Positions 42,301-50,619 of a stretch of 64,000 nucleotides of DNA are shown in pieces (the stretch's first letter is position 1; every line of letters starts with the position of its first letter). This DNA comes from Pelagicoccus mobilis (GTDB lineage: Bacteria; Verrucomicrobiota; Verrucomicrobiia; Opitutales; Opitutaceae). The position numbers were made by a program, and so were the translations under genes. The DNA lies in contig NZ_JAENIL010000008.1 in the NCBI RefSeq assembly GCF_016595505.1, positions 1-64,000 of the forward strand. The letters run 5' to 3'. Below the pieces are notes generated by a model. It had not been told where the DNA came from, searched no databases, and saw only the letters and a list, made by a program, of their open reading frames with translations.

Positions 42301-43317
42301 ATGGACCGAAAATCCTTATCATTTCTCGCTGTCGGATTCCTATTCGGAGTTTTTGTGAGCAGCGTTGTCTTTGCGTATGTGAGCTCGAGTAGGGCGGGCG
42401 GATCCGATGTCCGTCTTTTGAAACTTGCTCATGGCTTGGATACTTCACATCCGGTTCATCTCGGCATGGTCGAGATGAAAGAGCGGCTCGAGGATCTATC
42501 TGGAGGCAAGATGACGATCGATATTTACCCGAGTGGTGTGCTGGGCTCTGAGGTGCAATGCATCGAGCAACTGCAGGGCGGAGTGCTCGCGATGACTAAG
42601 ACCTCAACTGCCGCAATGGAATCATTTCTCCCAGAGTTGGGTGTCTTTGGAGTTCCTTATCTCTTTAATAATCATGATGTTTATTGGGATGTCTTGGATG
42701 GGGATATCGGGCGTGAGCTTCTGGCGGTTGGCGAGCGGATCGGGTTGAGAGGGCTTTGCTACTATGATTCGGGGAGTCGAAATTTTTATAGCACGAAAAA
42801 GCCGATCCGCAGCCCAGATGATTTGAAGGGGATGAAGATTCGCGTGCAGAACAGTCGAATGGCGATTGCGATGATCGAAGCGATGGGTGGTTCGCCAACG
42901 CCGATTGCCTGGGGGGAGCTCTATTCAGCCTTGTCCCAGGGGGTCGTAGATGGCGCTGAAAACAATCCGCCGAGCTTCGATTCGAGTCGCCACTACGAGG
43001 TGAGCAAGTATTTCACGCCCGACGCTCACACACGTGTGCCGGATTTGTTGATGATAAGCGCCAAGGTTTGGCAGTCGCTCAGTAAGCAAGAGCAAGAGTG
43101 GCTGCAGGAGGCTGCGGATGAATCGTCCCTCTTTCAGCGAAAGCTATGGGAGGAAAAGACTAAGGAGTCGCTAGCCAAGGTAGTGGAGCATGGCGTCGAG
43201 ATTGTGGAGTGTGATCCATCTGAGTTTCAGGCAGCATGTGCTGGAATCGCGGATACACTGAAGGGAACGCCTGTTGAGGCTTGGCTCGAACGTATAAAAG
43301 CAGCCCAATCACAATGA
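42301..43317 (+). CDS. TRAP transporter solute-binding protein (DctP family)
   Basis: Periplasmic binding protein of a sodium-driven TRAP importer for organic acids. The 338-residue protein has an N-terminal hydrophobic export segment (about 8-27), then LLKLAHGLDTSHPVHLGMVEM, GKMTIDIYPSGVLGSEVQCIEQ, the conserved Arg in KGMKIRVQNSRMAIAMIEAMGG that salt-bridges the carboxylate, and WGELYSALSQGVVDGAENN. ATG 42301 is used; an in-frame upstream start would add 22 unlikely residues. It overlaps dctQ (ATGA). The neighbouring uronate genes suggest hexuronate or an oligouronide as substrate. Confidence 0.93.
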   Translation: MDRKSLSFLAVGFLFGVFVSSVVFAYVSSSRAGGSDVRLLKLAHGLDTSHPVHLGMVEMKERLEDLSGGKMTIDIYPSGVLGSEVQCIEQLQGGVLAMTKTSTAAMESFLPELGVFGVPYLFNNHDVYWDVLDGDIGRELLAVGERIGLRGLCYYDSGSRNFYSTKKPIRSPDDLKGMKIRVQNSRMAIAMIEAMGGSPTPIAWGELYSALSQGVVDGAENNPPSFDSSRHYEVSKYFTPDAHTRVPDLLMISAKVWQSLSKQEQEWLQEAADESSLFQRKLWEEKTKESLAKVVEHGVEIVECDPSEFQAACAGIADTLKGTPVEAWLERIKAAQSQ

Positions 43318-43856
43318 GTGCGTCAGAGAATCAGATCCTGTCGGCTGCGGTGAGTGTTCGGAGGGGGCTCACGCGGATCCTTCAATGGGTGGTCATCGTT
43401 TTGATGGCTGTGTTGGTGTTGGATGTCATCTGGGGGGTGATTTCTCGGTATGCATTTGGTCAGCAGGCTAAGTGGAGTGAGGAGCTCGCTCGCCTGCTGC
43501 TTGTTTGGGTTTCGCTCTTTGGTGCGAGTGTTGCTTTCTCGATGAAAGCACACCTCGGGCTCGATTACTTTGCGGAGAAGCTTCATCCGGACGCAAAGAA
43601 GCTAAACGCCATTTTGGGAGCTGGGATCGCCCTCGCTTTCGCGATCATAGTATTTCTGATCGGTGGTTGGACTTTGATGCAGAAGACGCTGGCGAGTGGG
43701 CAGCAGATGGTTGCGTTGCCGTTTCCTATGTGGGTGAAGTACGCGGCGCTTCCCTTGAGTGGCGTTTTTATGGTGGTCTTTCTCTTGGAGCAATTACTCG
43801 AGCGCTGTTTCGAACCGGCCGTTTCGAGTGACGAGGAAGGGGGCTTTCGTGCTTGA
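43314..43856 (+). CDS. TRAP transporter small permease (DctQ family)
   Basis: A 180-residue inner-membrane subunit with four spans (about 25-45, 62-80, 100-120 and 143-163). Family features are WVVIVLMAVLVLDVIWGVISRY, WSEELARLLLVWVSLFGAS and AHLGLDYFAEKL. It starts within the dctP stop (ATGA) and overlaps dctM by 8 bp, so the three are translated together. Confidence 0.93.
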   Translation: MSASENQILSAAVSVRRGLTRILQWVVIVLMAVLVLDVIWGVISRYAFGQQAKWSEELARLLLVWVSLFGASVAFSMKAHLGLDYFAEKLHPDAKKLNAILGAGIALAFAIIVFLIGGWTLMQKTLASGQQMVALPFPMWVKYAALPLSGVFMVVFLLEQLLERCFEPAVSSDEEGGFRA

Positions 43857-45138
43857 GGTTATCCTAATTCTTGTAGTCGTTTTTTCGGTACTGCTGTTCA
43901 TGAATGTACCGATCGCGGTGGCGATCGCGTTTGCGTCACTGTTGGCGATGTTGATAGACGGGCATGACCCGAGTTTGATGGTCGCCTCGAAGATGGCGAA
44001 CGGGATCGATAGTTTTGCTCTTCTCGCCATTCCTTTCTTTGTTCTCTCTGGGCTGTTGATGGGGAAGGGTGGAATGGCTCGGCGATTGATGGATTTCGCC
44101 GCGGCAGTGATGGGGCGTTTCCCAGGTGGTCTTGGCTATGTGAATACGCTTACCTGTATGCTCTTTGGTTCCATTTCCGGGTCAGCAGCGGCTGCGGTGA
44201 CTTCTATCGGAGGTTTCATGCTGCCTGAAATGCGGAAGAAAGGTTATAACAACGAGTTTAGCGTGGCGATCACTACGACTGCGGCAACGACTGGATTATT
44301 GATTCCTCCGAGCAATATCATGATCGTTTACGCTGTGGCGTCGGGATCGGTATCTATTGCCGCGATGTTCATGGCGGGAGTGGTTCCGGGAATCGTCGTT
44401 GGGCTTCTGTTGATGCTCGTTTGCTATATCGTGGCCAAGACGAAGGGGCTAGGACGCGGCGAAAGCTCAAGCATAGAGCAGGTGTTTAAGGCGTTTGGCC
44501 GAGCGATCCTGAGTATGCTTTTGCTGGTGATTGTCATTGGCGGAATTCTGGCGGGTGTGTTTACGGCAACCGAGGCTTCGGCCATCGCGGTGGCGTACTC
44601 GTTTTTGCTTTCGGTAGTTGTGTACCGGGAAGTTAAGTTATCTGAGCTCCCTGACATTCTTTTGCAGGCGGGGGTGACCACCGCGGTGATCATGCTCTTG
44701 ATTGGAGCAAGTGCGGGTATGTCTTGGATCATGACGATTGCGAACATACCACAGACGGTATCTGCGGCACTGTTACAGGTTTCTGAGAATCCTCTGGTAG
44801 TGATGCTTCTGATCAACCTGCTGCTATTGTTCGTGGGGACCTTCATGGATATGACTCCAGCTGTACTGATCTTCACGCCAATCTTTCTGCCGGTAGCGAA
44901 TGAGCTAGGAGTGAGCGATACTCAGTTTGGCATCATCATCATCGCGAATCTTTGTATTGGGCTTTGCACTCCACCGGTCGGAACCTGTCTGTTTTTGGGT
45001 TGCGGTGTGGGGAATACAACCATCGCTAAGGTAACGCCGTTCATGATCCCATTCTTCATCGCGATGTTCATTGGATTGCTCTTAATCACATACGTGCCGC
45101 AAATTTCCTTGTGGCTGCCGGGAATTCTTGGTCTTTAG
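43849..45138 (+). CDS. TRAP transporter large permease (DctM family)
   Basis: The transport subunit, with about 12 spans in 429 residues. Seen are LFMNVPIAVAIAFASLLAML, IPFFVLSGLLMGKGGMARRL, NTLTCMLFGSISGSAAAAVTSIG, TTGLLIPPSNIMIVYAVAS and the late AVLIFTPIFLPVANELG and GLCTPPVGTCLFLGCGV. The start is a GTG at 43849, preceded by GAGGAAGGGGG and overlapping the dctQ end; an ATG at 43759 in the same frame would bury 90 bp in dctQ. The lacI-type gene begins 21 bp after its stop. Confidence 0.93.
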   Translation: MLEVILILVVVFSVLLFMNVPIAVAIAFASLLAMLIDGHDPSLMVASKMANGIDSFALLAIPFFVLSGLLMGKGGMARRLMDFAAAVMGRFPGGLGYVNTLTCMLFGSISGSAAAAVTSIGGFMLPEMRKKGYNNEFSVAITTTAATTGLLIPPSNIMIVYAVASGSVSIAAMFMAGVVPGIVVGLLLMLVCYIVAKTKGLGRGESSSIEQVFKAFGRAILSMLLLVIVIGGILAGVFTATEASAIAVAYSFLLSVVVYREVKLSELPDILLQAGVTTAVIMLLIGASAGMSWIMTIANIPQTVSAALLQVSENPLVVMLLINLLLLFVGTFMDMTPAVLIFTPIFLPVANELGVSDTQFGIIIIANLCIGLCTPPVGTCLFLGCGVGNTTIAKVTPFMIPFFIAMFIGLLLITYVPQISLWLPGILGL

Positions 45139-45159
45139 GCCTTTTGAAGAATTCTAGAT

Positions 45160-46203
45160 ATGGCGGACGCAAAAGACGAAGAGAGCAATATTAGATCAGT
45201 TGGGGACTTTGCGAAGTACCTCGGGCTTTCGCGTTGGACTGTATCTCGAATCCTGAACGACCATCCGGGGGTACACGAAGATACGCGAAAGCGCGTCATC
45301 GAGGAGATGAACCGGATCGGATTTCAGCCGAACATGATGGCTCGTAGTCTTAAGGGGGCGAAAACGGGATTGGTTGGGGTCTGTTTCCAGGAGATCGAGT
45401 CGCCGCTCTTGGCGAGAAAGATTTCAATCCTCCAGGAGAGTTTGAGAAGCCGAGGCCTTAGGGCCGTGATGGAGATCACCTCCGGTATGGTGGAAGCGGA
45501 GAGGGACATTATCAGCCACTTCTTTTCCTTGCGTGTGGATGGCGTTATCCTGGTAGGGTCGGAGCTCCAGTCGGATGATGCTATATTTGCCCGTCTCTCT
45601 CGCGAATCGATTCCAGTTGTTACAGTCGACCCGGTGAATGATATCCCTTTGCCAAAAGTCGAGTTGGATCGTCACCAAGCTATGCACCTGACTTTAAGGC
45701 ATTTGCACCAGAGGGGACACCGTAAGTTTGGTATTCTTGGCTTGGAGAGTGATCCCGTATATGGAGCCCGCCGAATGGAGGGGCTTCAACAAGCTGCCGA
45801 AAAGTTGGGGCTTGATTGGGAGTCTTCGTTTTTGGCACTCAAGAAGGAAAACTGCACCGACTGGTCATATCAATACGGCTACGATCTCGCTCAAGATTTG
45901 TTGCAACATGAGGACGCTCCGAGGGCGTTAATCGCAATGAATGATCGGGTTGCGATTGGGGCAATGAAGGCCATTCGTGAATGGGGATTCGAGGTCGTGA
46001 AGGATTTCTCGGTCATCGGATTCGACAATCTTGAGATTGGGCAGTGGTCAGAACCAGCTCTCACGACAGTAGGGCAAAACGTTAACGTTTTGATCAAGGA
46101 CGCGGTCGAGCTGATTCAGGAAATGATCGATGGTGGAGTCGCCGCGAACGGTGAGATCTCAAGGATCGTTCAGCCTAAATTAATCGTCCGCAGCTCGAGC
46201 TAG
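45160..46203 (+). CDS. LacI-family transcriptional regulator
   Basis: A 347-residue repressor-type protein. The DNA-binding head is SVGDFAKYLGLSRWTVSRIL with hinge IGFQPNMMARSLKG, and a sugar-binding core follows (TGLVGVCFQEIESPLLARKI, DGVILVGSELQ, AMNDRVAIGAMKAIREWG, FSVIGFDNLEIGQWSEPALTTV). A 13-residue acidic stretch precedes the usual start of the head. It lies between the TRAP genes and the catabolic genes, so a uronate or KDG is the likely inducer. AACGTTA sites in three adjacent control regions are candidate targets. An 18-bp perfect palindrome built from the same core lies inside its own coding end (46075-46092). Confidence 0.93.
   Translation: MADAKDEESNIRSVGDFAKYLGLSRWTVSRILNDHPGVHEDTRKRVIEEMNRIGFQPNMMARSLKGAKTGLVGVCFQEIESPLLARKISILQESLRSRGLRAVMEITSGMVEAERDIISHFFSLRVDGVILVGSELQSDDAIFARLSRESIPVVTVDPVNDIPLPKVELDRHQAMHLTLRHLHQRGHRKFGILGLESDPVYGARRMEGLQQAAEKLGLDWESSFLALKKENCTDWSYQYGYDLAQDLLQHEDAPRALIAMNDRVAIGAMKAIREWGFEVVKDFSVIGFDNLEIGQWSEPALTTVGQNVNVLIKDAVELIQEMIDGGVAANGEISRIVQPKLIVRSSS
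46075..46092. promoter_or_regulatory. Perfect palindrome inside the lacI-type gene
   Basis: CAAAACGTTAACGTTTTG is an exact 18-bp palindrome containing AACGTT twice. It lies 112 bp before the stop of the regulator gene and about 220 bp before the AACGTTA copy at 46305. It could be an auxiliary operator or chance. Confidence 0.35.
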
Positions 46204-46302
46204 GAAAACATGGATCTGTAGAAAATGCTCTTAATTTGTCAAAAACCCAACACGAGTAAGATTTTGTTTGATTTTGTGTGCTCTAGTGGATTTAGGAATC
46301 AG

Positions 46303-46313
46303 TCAACGTTAGA
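46303..46313. promoter_or_regulatory. Possible LacI-family operator (AACGTTA site 2)
   Basis: TCAACGTTAGA lies 46-56 bp before the start of the 2-hydroxyacid dehydrogenase gene, in the 155-bp gap 46204-46358, which has no gene. Confidence 0.35.
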
Positions 46314-46358
46314 TGCGAAGTGCATCGTCGCTTTTAAAAACACCTCATTTTATTACGC

Positions 46359-47336
46359 ATGAAGACTCGAATTCTTCTTACTACCACCTCTTATCAGGAC
46401 ATTCCCGGTCCCCATCATCAGATGTTGGAAGACTCCGGATTTGAAATAATCCGCGAGCGTGGCCCTCTCTCCGAGGAGCGCATGATCGAGCTCGTGGGGG
46501 ATATCGATGGTATGATCTGCGGTGACGATGCGATCACATCTAAGGTGATCGATGCAGCTTTGCCTCGTCTCAAAGTAATTTCTAAATACGGCATTGGCCT
46601 CGACAAGATTGATACTGGCTATGTCGAAGAGAAGGGGATCCCTCTCACGTTTTGCCCGGGCGTAAATCACACGACGGTTGCCGAGCACACTTTTGGCCTG
46701 ATGCTATCGCTCTTCCGTCACATTGTCGAAGAAGCGAACTACACGCGGAGCGGTAGTTGGACGCGTCTCTCAGGCCATGAGATCATGGGTAAGACTATTG
46801 GTATTGTAGGTTTGGGGCGTATCGGCCGCGAAGTGGCGATTCGCGCGAAAGCCTTCGGTCTCAGCGTGGTTGGTTACGATATCTACTGGCCGGAAGAGTT
46901 TGCGAATGAGTTGGGAATCAAACGCGTCGACAGTATTGCTGAGGTTTTCAAGGAAGCGGAGATTCTTAGTCTGCACACCAATCTGACAGATGAGACGGAG
47001 AACATGGTTTGCGCGGAGAGTATCGCGACTATGAAGGATGGCGTTGTTATTCTCAACTGTGCTCGTGGTGAGCTCGTGAATACGCAGGACATGGCTGCGG
47101 CCCTCGAATCTGGGAAAGTCGGCGGCTATGGTGCGGACGTACTCGATGTTGAGCCACCTCCAGTGGATCACATTTTGCTTAGCGCCCCTAACTGCGTGAT
47201 CACACCGCATATCGGCTCTCGCACCCATGAGTCGGTCCAACGCCAAGCGGGCATGGCGACTCGCAATCTGTTGAATTTCTTCGCGGGAAAACCAGCGGAA
47301 GCTCAAGCAAACAAGGCACCTTGGCCAAACGCATAA
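46359..47336 (+). CDS. D-isomer-specific 2-hydroxyacid dehydrogenase
   Basis: NAD(P)-dependent oxidoreductase of the phosphoglycerate/glyoxylate reductase family, 325 residues without an ACT domain. The Rossmann motif is GIVGLGRIGREVAIRAKAFG. The catalytic Arg is in LNCARGELVNTQDMAAAL, the Glu in DVLDVEPPPVDH and the His in VITPHIGSRTHES. NISKYGIGLDKID-like substrate loop is seen as VISKYGIGLDKIDTGYV. In this uronate region it may act on a 2-keto or 2-hydroxy sugar acid or remove glyoxylate/hydroxypyruvate; the reaction is not determined. It is followed after 19 bp by an Ldh-family gene with an operator-like site between them. Confidence 0.88.
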   Translation: MKTRILLTTTSYQDIPGPHHQMLEDSGFEIIRERGPLSEERMIELVGDIDGMICGDDAITSKVIDAALPRLKVISKYGIGLDKIDTGYVEEKGIPLTFCPGVNHTTVAEHTFGLMLSLFRHIVEEANYTRSGSWTRLSGHEIMGKTIGIVGLGRIGREVAIRAKAFGLSVVGYDIYWPEEFANELGIKRVDSIAEVFKEAEILSLHTNLTDETENMVCAESIATMKDGVVILNCARGELVNTQDMAAALESGKVGGYGADVLDVEPPPVDHILLSAPNCVITPHIGSRTHESVQRQAGMATRNLLNFFAGKPAEAQANKAPWPNA

Positions 47337-47345
47337 ACGTTAATT
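47335..47345. promoter_or_regulatory. Possible LacI-family operator (AACGTTA site 3)
   Basis: AAACGTTAATT overlaps the stop codon of the 2-hydroxyacid dehydrogenase gene and lies just before the Ldh-family start at 47356. If bound, it would act as a roadblock or local operator. Confidence 0.3.
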
Positions 47346-47355
47346 TGATTTAGCA

Positions 47356-48450
47356 ATGTCAGAAGAATTTAGAGTAGTACCTGTAGAAACGCATAACGCA
47401 CTTGTAGAAGCTGCGTACAAGCATCGCGGATACACGCAGGAAGAGTCAGCTTACGCGGCCAAGTTTGCGGCCTATGCTTCTCAGCATGGGATCCGTACGC
47501 ACAACGCGCTCAAGGCTCTGCACCTTGACCATCTCTTTGGCTCTGGATCCCAGGGGTGTGTTCCTGCGGCAGAAATCGAAAAGCTGGATACGAAGTTTGA
47601 GGCCAGCCAGATCTGGAATGCGAATCGCAAGCTTGGGCAAGCGACTGCTTACGAGGCTCTCGAAACCTGTATTGAGATGGCTGACAAGTACGGCGTGGCT
47701 CAAGTGTCCGTCGACAACGCTTTCCATTATCTTTGGGGCGGTGGCTATGTGATGGAGGCTGCTAAGCGTGGGTACATCGCTTACACAAACTGTACAGCGG
47801 CGCTCGCGGAAGTCGTACCTTTTGGTGGAAAATTCCCGACGCTCGGTACAAACCCACACAGTTGGGGATTCCCAACAACGGATGCAGTTGGGTTCCCGAT
47901 CGTGATTGATTGGGCGACTTCAGTAATCGCGATGGGACGTGTGCAGCAGCTTGCTCGCGAAGGAGCCACGCTTCCTCCTAATGCGGCGGTGGATAAGGAT
48001 GGAAATCCAACCACTGATCCGAAAGAAGCTTCTGCCTTGATCCCATTCGGGGCTCACAAGGGGTATGGTTTGAGCCTGATTAACGAGATTGTGGCCGGAT
48101 TCATTGGTGGATCTCTGCCCACGGTTCGTAATCGCGCTTGGGAGCAGGAAGAAGAAAAGCACACCGCTTGTTTCTATTTCCAAGTCATTCATCCTGATGC
48201 TCTTAGTGCAGGTGCCTTCGCGAAGGGGCGTGATCAGTCAACCAATGTAAAGGCGGTTATCGATGACATTTTGGGACATGGTAACGAGAATTGTCTCCTT
48301 CCTGGTCAAATCGAAGCCGGGGCAGCCCAACGAAGTGAAAAGAATGGCGGTCTGCTTTTCAGCGAAGCTGAGATTGACGCTTTCAATGAACTCGCAAATG
48401 AATGTTGCGCGCAATCTTGGGATGTCTCGAGCTTTGAGATAGCCAAGTAG
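47356..48450 (+). CDS. Ldh/YiaK-family (malate/L-lactate dehydrogenase 2) oxidoreductase
   Basis: NAD(P)-dependent 2-hydroxyacid or 2-keto sugar-acid dehydrogenase with the non-Rossmann Ldh_2 fold, 364 residues. Family marks are the catalytic His in QHGIRTHNALKAL, PTLGTNPHSWGFP, PIVIDWATSVIAMG and LIPFGAHKGYGLSL. The usual SNHFGxxxxY block is altered to DNAFHYLWGGGY. YiaK reduces 2,3-diketo-L-gulonate, and other members act on malate, lactate or ureidoglycolate. The context favours a uronate-derived acid. The changed block may mean an unusual substrate. Confidence 0.85.
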   Translation: MSEEFRVVPVETHNALVEAAYKHRGYTQEESAYAAKFAAYASQHGIRTHNALKALHLDHLFGSGSQGCVPAAEIEKLDTKFEASQIWNANRKLGQATAYEALETCIEMADKYGVAQVSVDNAFHYLWGGGYVMEAAKRGYIAYTNCTAALAEVVPFGGKFPTLGTNPHSWGFPTTDAVGFPIVIDWATSVIAMGRVQQLAREGATLPPNAAVDKDGNPTTDPKEASALIPFGAHKGYGLSLINEIVAGFIGGSLPTVRNRAWEQEEEKHTACFYFQVIHPDALSAGAFAKGRDQSTNVKAVIDDILGHGNENCLLPGQIEAGAAQRSEKNGGLLFSEAEIDAFNELANECCAQSWDVSSFEIAK

Positions 48451-48493
48451 GAAGCACATTTAACACCTATTACTAAAAATCACCCATCATACC

Positions 48494-49591
48494 ATGAGCA
48501 TCGAAATCAAATCTGCTGAGTCTTGCAAATACGACATCGTCTCCCTTGGCGAGGTCATGCTTCGCCTGGATCCAGGCGAAGGTCGCGTACGTACCGCACG
48601 TCAATTCCGCGCCTGGGAAGGTGGCGGAGAGTACAACGTAGCGCGTGGCATGCGTAAGTGCTTCGGCCTGCGTGCCGGCGTTGTAACTGCATTTGCGGAT
48701 AACGAAGTTGGACACTTGGTCGAAGACTTCATCATGCAAGGAGGAGTCGATACTTCTTGGATACAATGGAAGCCATACGACGGCTTGGGGCGTGAAGTAC
48801 GCAATGGATTGAACTTCACTGAACGCGGATTTGGTATCCGTGGTGCAGTAGGCGTTCCCGACCGTGGTCTTACGGCTGCGAGCCAAATGAAGGCTGGCGA
48901 TATCGATTGGGAAAAGCTCTTCGGCGAGGAAGGCGTACGCTGGTTCCACACTGGTGGTATTTACGCGGCTCTTTCCGACACGACTCCAGAGGTCGTGATC
49001 GAAGCGGTTAAGATCGCTAAGAAGCATGGAACGATCGTGTCTTACGATCTCAACTACCGTCCTTCTCTCTGGAAGAGCATCGGTGGTCACGCTAAGGCCC
49101 AGGAAGTAAACCGTGAAATCGCGAAGTACGTCGACGTGATGATCGGAAACGAGGAAGACTTCACAGCTTGTCTCGGTTTCGAAGTCGAGGGTGTGGACGA
49201 GAACATCTCCAAAATCGAAATCGATGCCTTCAAGTCGATGATTGAGAAGGCTGTTTCTGAGTTCCCGAACTTCAAGGCGACTGCGACTACGCTTCGTGCG
49301 GTTAAGACTGCTACCATCAATGATTGGGGGGCGATTTGCTGGCATGATGGTGAGTTCCATCAGTCGAAGGCGTATCCAGAGCTCGAGATCATGGACCGAG
49401 TTGGTGGAGGCGACAGCTTCGCTTCTGGCCTCATCTACGGTTTCCTCACGACTAATGATCCAGCCCAAGCGGTTAACTACGGTGCGGCACACGGAGCTTT
49501 AGCGATGACGACTCCGGGCGACACTACAATGGCTACTGTGAAGGAAGTCGAAAAGATCATGGGCGGGGGTGGTGCCCGCGTTGATCGCTAA
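48494..49591 (+). CDS. kdgK: PfkB-family sugar kinase, probably 2-keto-3-deoxygluconate kinase
   Basis: Would phosphorylate 2-keto-3-deoxygluconate (KDG) to KDPG. The 365-residue ribokinase-fold protein has SLGEVMLRLDPGEGRVRTA, the substrate-side RAWEGGGEYNVARGMRK, VSYDLNYRPSLW and the catalytic Asp in DRVGGGDSFASGLIYG. GEYNVA and the LNYRPSLW block are like bacterial KdgK. An insert near 200-230 makes it longer than E. coli KdgK (309 residues). It lies between the dehydrogenases and the fructuronate-reductase-like gene, which supports the role. Confidence 0.82.
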   Translation: MSIEIKSAESCKYDIVSLGEVMLRLDPGEGRVRTARQFRAWEGGGEYNVARGMRKCFGLRAGVVTAFADNEVGHLVEDFIMQGGVDTSWIQWKPYDGLGREVRNGLNFTERGFGIRGAVGVPDRGLTAASQMKAGDIDWEKLFGEEGVRWFHTGGIYAALSDTTPEVVIEAVKIAKKHGTIVSYDLNYRPSLWKSIGGHAKAQEVNREIAKYVDVMIGNEEDFTACLGFEVEGVDENISKIEIDAFKSMIEKAVSEFPNFKATATTLRAVKTATINDWGAICWHDGEFHQSKAYPELEIMDRVGGGDSFASGLIYGFLTTNDPAQAVNYGAAHGALAMTTPGDTTMATVKEVEKIMGGGGARVDR

Positions 49592-49614
49592 GTTTTAAGA
49601 ACGAATCTACAAGT

Positions 49615-49643
49615 CGCGGGCCTCGGCCCGCGCATTTTATTTT
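49615..49643 (+). terminator. Terminator-like hairpin between kdgK and the SDR gene
   Basis: CGCGGGCC / GGCCCGCG (49615-49632) is a perfect GC-rich stem followed by CATTTTATTTT that runs to the SDR start codon. It may end the kdgK transcript or lower expression of the following genes. Confidence 0.55.
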
Positions 49644-50426
49644 ATGAGCGACTATCTAAACTCTCTTTTTGGTTTGAACGGCAAAGTGGCTGTCGTGATC
49701 GGCGGCACTGGCGAGCTCTGCGGAGCGATGGCGGAAGGTCTTGCAAAGGCTGGAGCTAAGGTGGTGCTGGTGGGACGAAGCCTAGAAAAGGCTGAAGCTC
49801 GAATTGCCCGAATTGAAGAAGCTGGCGGTTCCGCAGTTTTTGAGAGTGCAGATCTTGGCTCTAAGGCAGCTATTGCGGAAATGCTTGATCGCATTGTGGC
49901 GAGTCAAGGTGGTGTAGATATCCTGATCAATGGAGCAGGCGCTAACTCGCCAACGCCTTTCCTTGAGATCCCGGAGGACGAGTACGATCGTATATTCGAA
50001 ATCAATATGAAGGCCGTTTTCCTCGCTTGTCAGGTGTTTGGTGACTACTTCCTCAAAAAGGGCGAGGGTGGTTCAATTATCAATGTCGGTTCAATGTCCG
50101 GCTTGATTCCACTGTCTCGCGTCTTCACTTACTCGGCGACCAAAGCAGCCGTTCATAATCTTTCGAAGAACCTGGCTCGCGAATGGGCTCCTCACAACAT
50201 TCGCGTCAACACCATCGTTCCTGGCTTCTTCCCAGCGGAGCAGAATAAGAAGGTTCTAACTGAGGAGCGTGTATCGCAAATCATGGGACACACACCAATG
50301 AAGCGTTTTGGTGAAGCGAAAGAGCTGGTTGGAGCGACTCTACTTCTCGCTTCGCAGGGTGCGGGTTCTTTCATCACTGGCACTGAAATGGTGGTCGACG
50401 GCGGATACGCTGCCATGACCATCTAA
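49644..50426 (+). CDS. SDR oxidoreductase, probably D-fructuronate reductase (UxuB/YjmF type)
   Basis: Short-chain dehydrogenase of 260 residues. The cofactor motif is [20 protein letters not shown], with INGAGANSP, catalytic Ser in INVGSMSG and [16 protein letters not shown]. The GGTGxLCxAM form is typical of the Bacillus YjmF group, which reduces fructuronate to mannonate. KduD (2-keto-3-deoxygluconate dehydrogenase) is the main alternative. With uronate isomerase next and KDG kinase before, reductase activity on fructuronate or tagaturonate fits. No Shine-Dalgarno is visible; the start directly follows the T-rich end of a hairpin. Confidence 0.75.
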   Translation: MSDYLNSLFGLNGKVAVVIGGTGELCGAMAEGLAKAGAKVVLVGRSLEKAEARIARIEEAGGSAVFESADLGSKAAIAEMLDRIVASQGGVDILINGAGANSPTPFLEIPEDEYDRIFEINMKAVFLACQVFGDYFLKKGEGGSIINVGSMSGLIPLSRVFTYSATKAAVHNLSKNLAREWAPHNIRVNTIVPGFFPAEQNKKVLTEERVSQIMGHTPMKRFGEAKELVGATLLLASQGAGSFITGTEMVVDGGYAAMTI

Positions 50427-50619
50427 TTTAGGAGAGCCTCCAATAAATCCATTCCTTCGTAGCCTTGTATTTTTTACGCTCAAAACACGTTGTCTCACCT
50501 AACAATACCCTCCGGGTATTGCGCGGATCGAAAGCCGCATTTTGACCTGTAAATACTACATCGCCTACTCGAAAGCGACTTACTGGAAACTCTCCAATAA
50601 CTTCAAAATTTAGATTTAG
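50427..50619. other. Intergenic region between the SDR gene and uxaC with a hairpin
   Basis: 193 bp without a credible gene. It contains the perfect hairpin CAATACCC-TCC-GGGTATTG (50503-50521) and a weak second stem GCGG/CCGC (50523-50538) followed by four T. It may hold the uxaC promoter and leader. No AACGTTA site is present. Confidence 0.5.
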
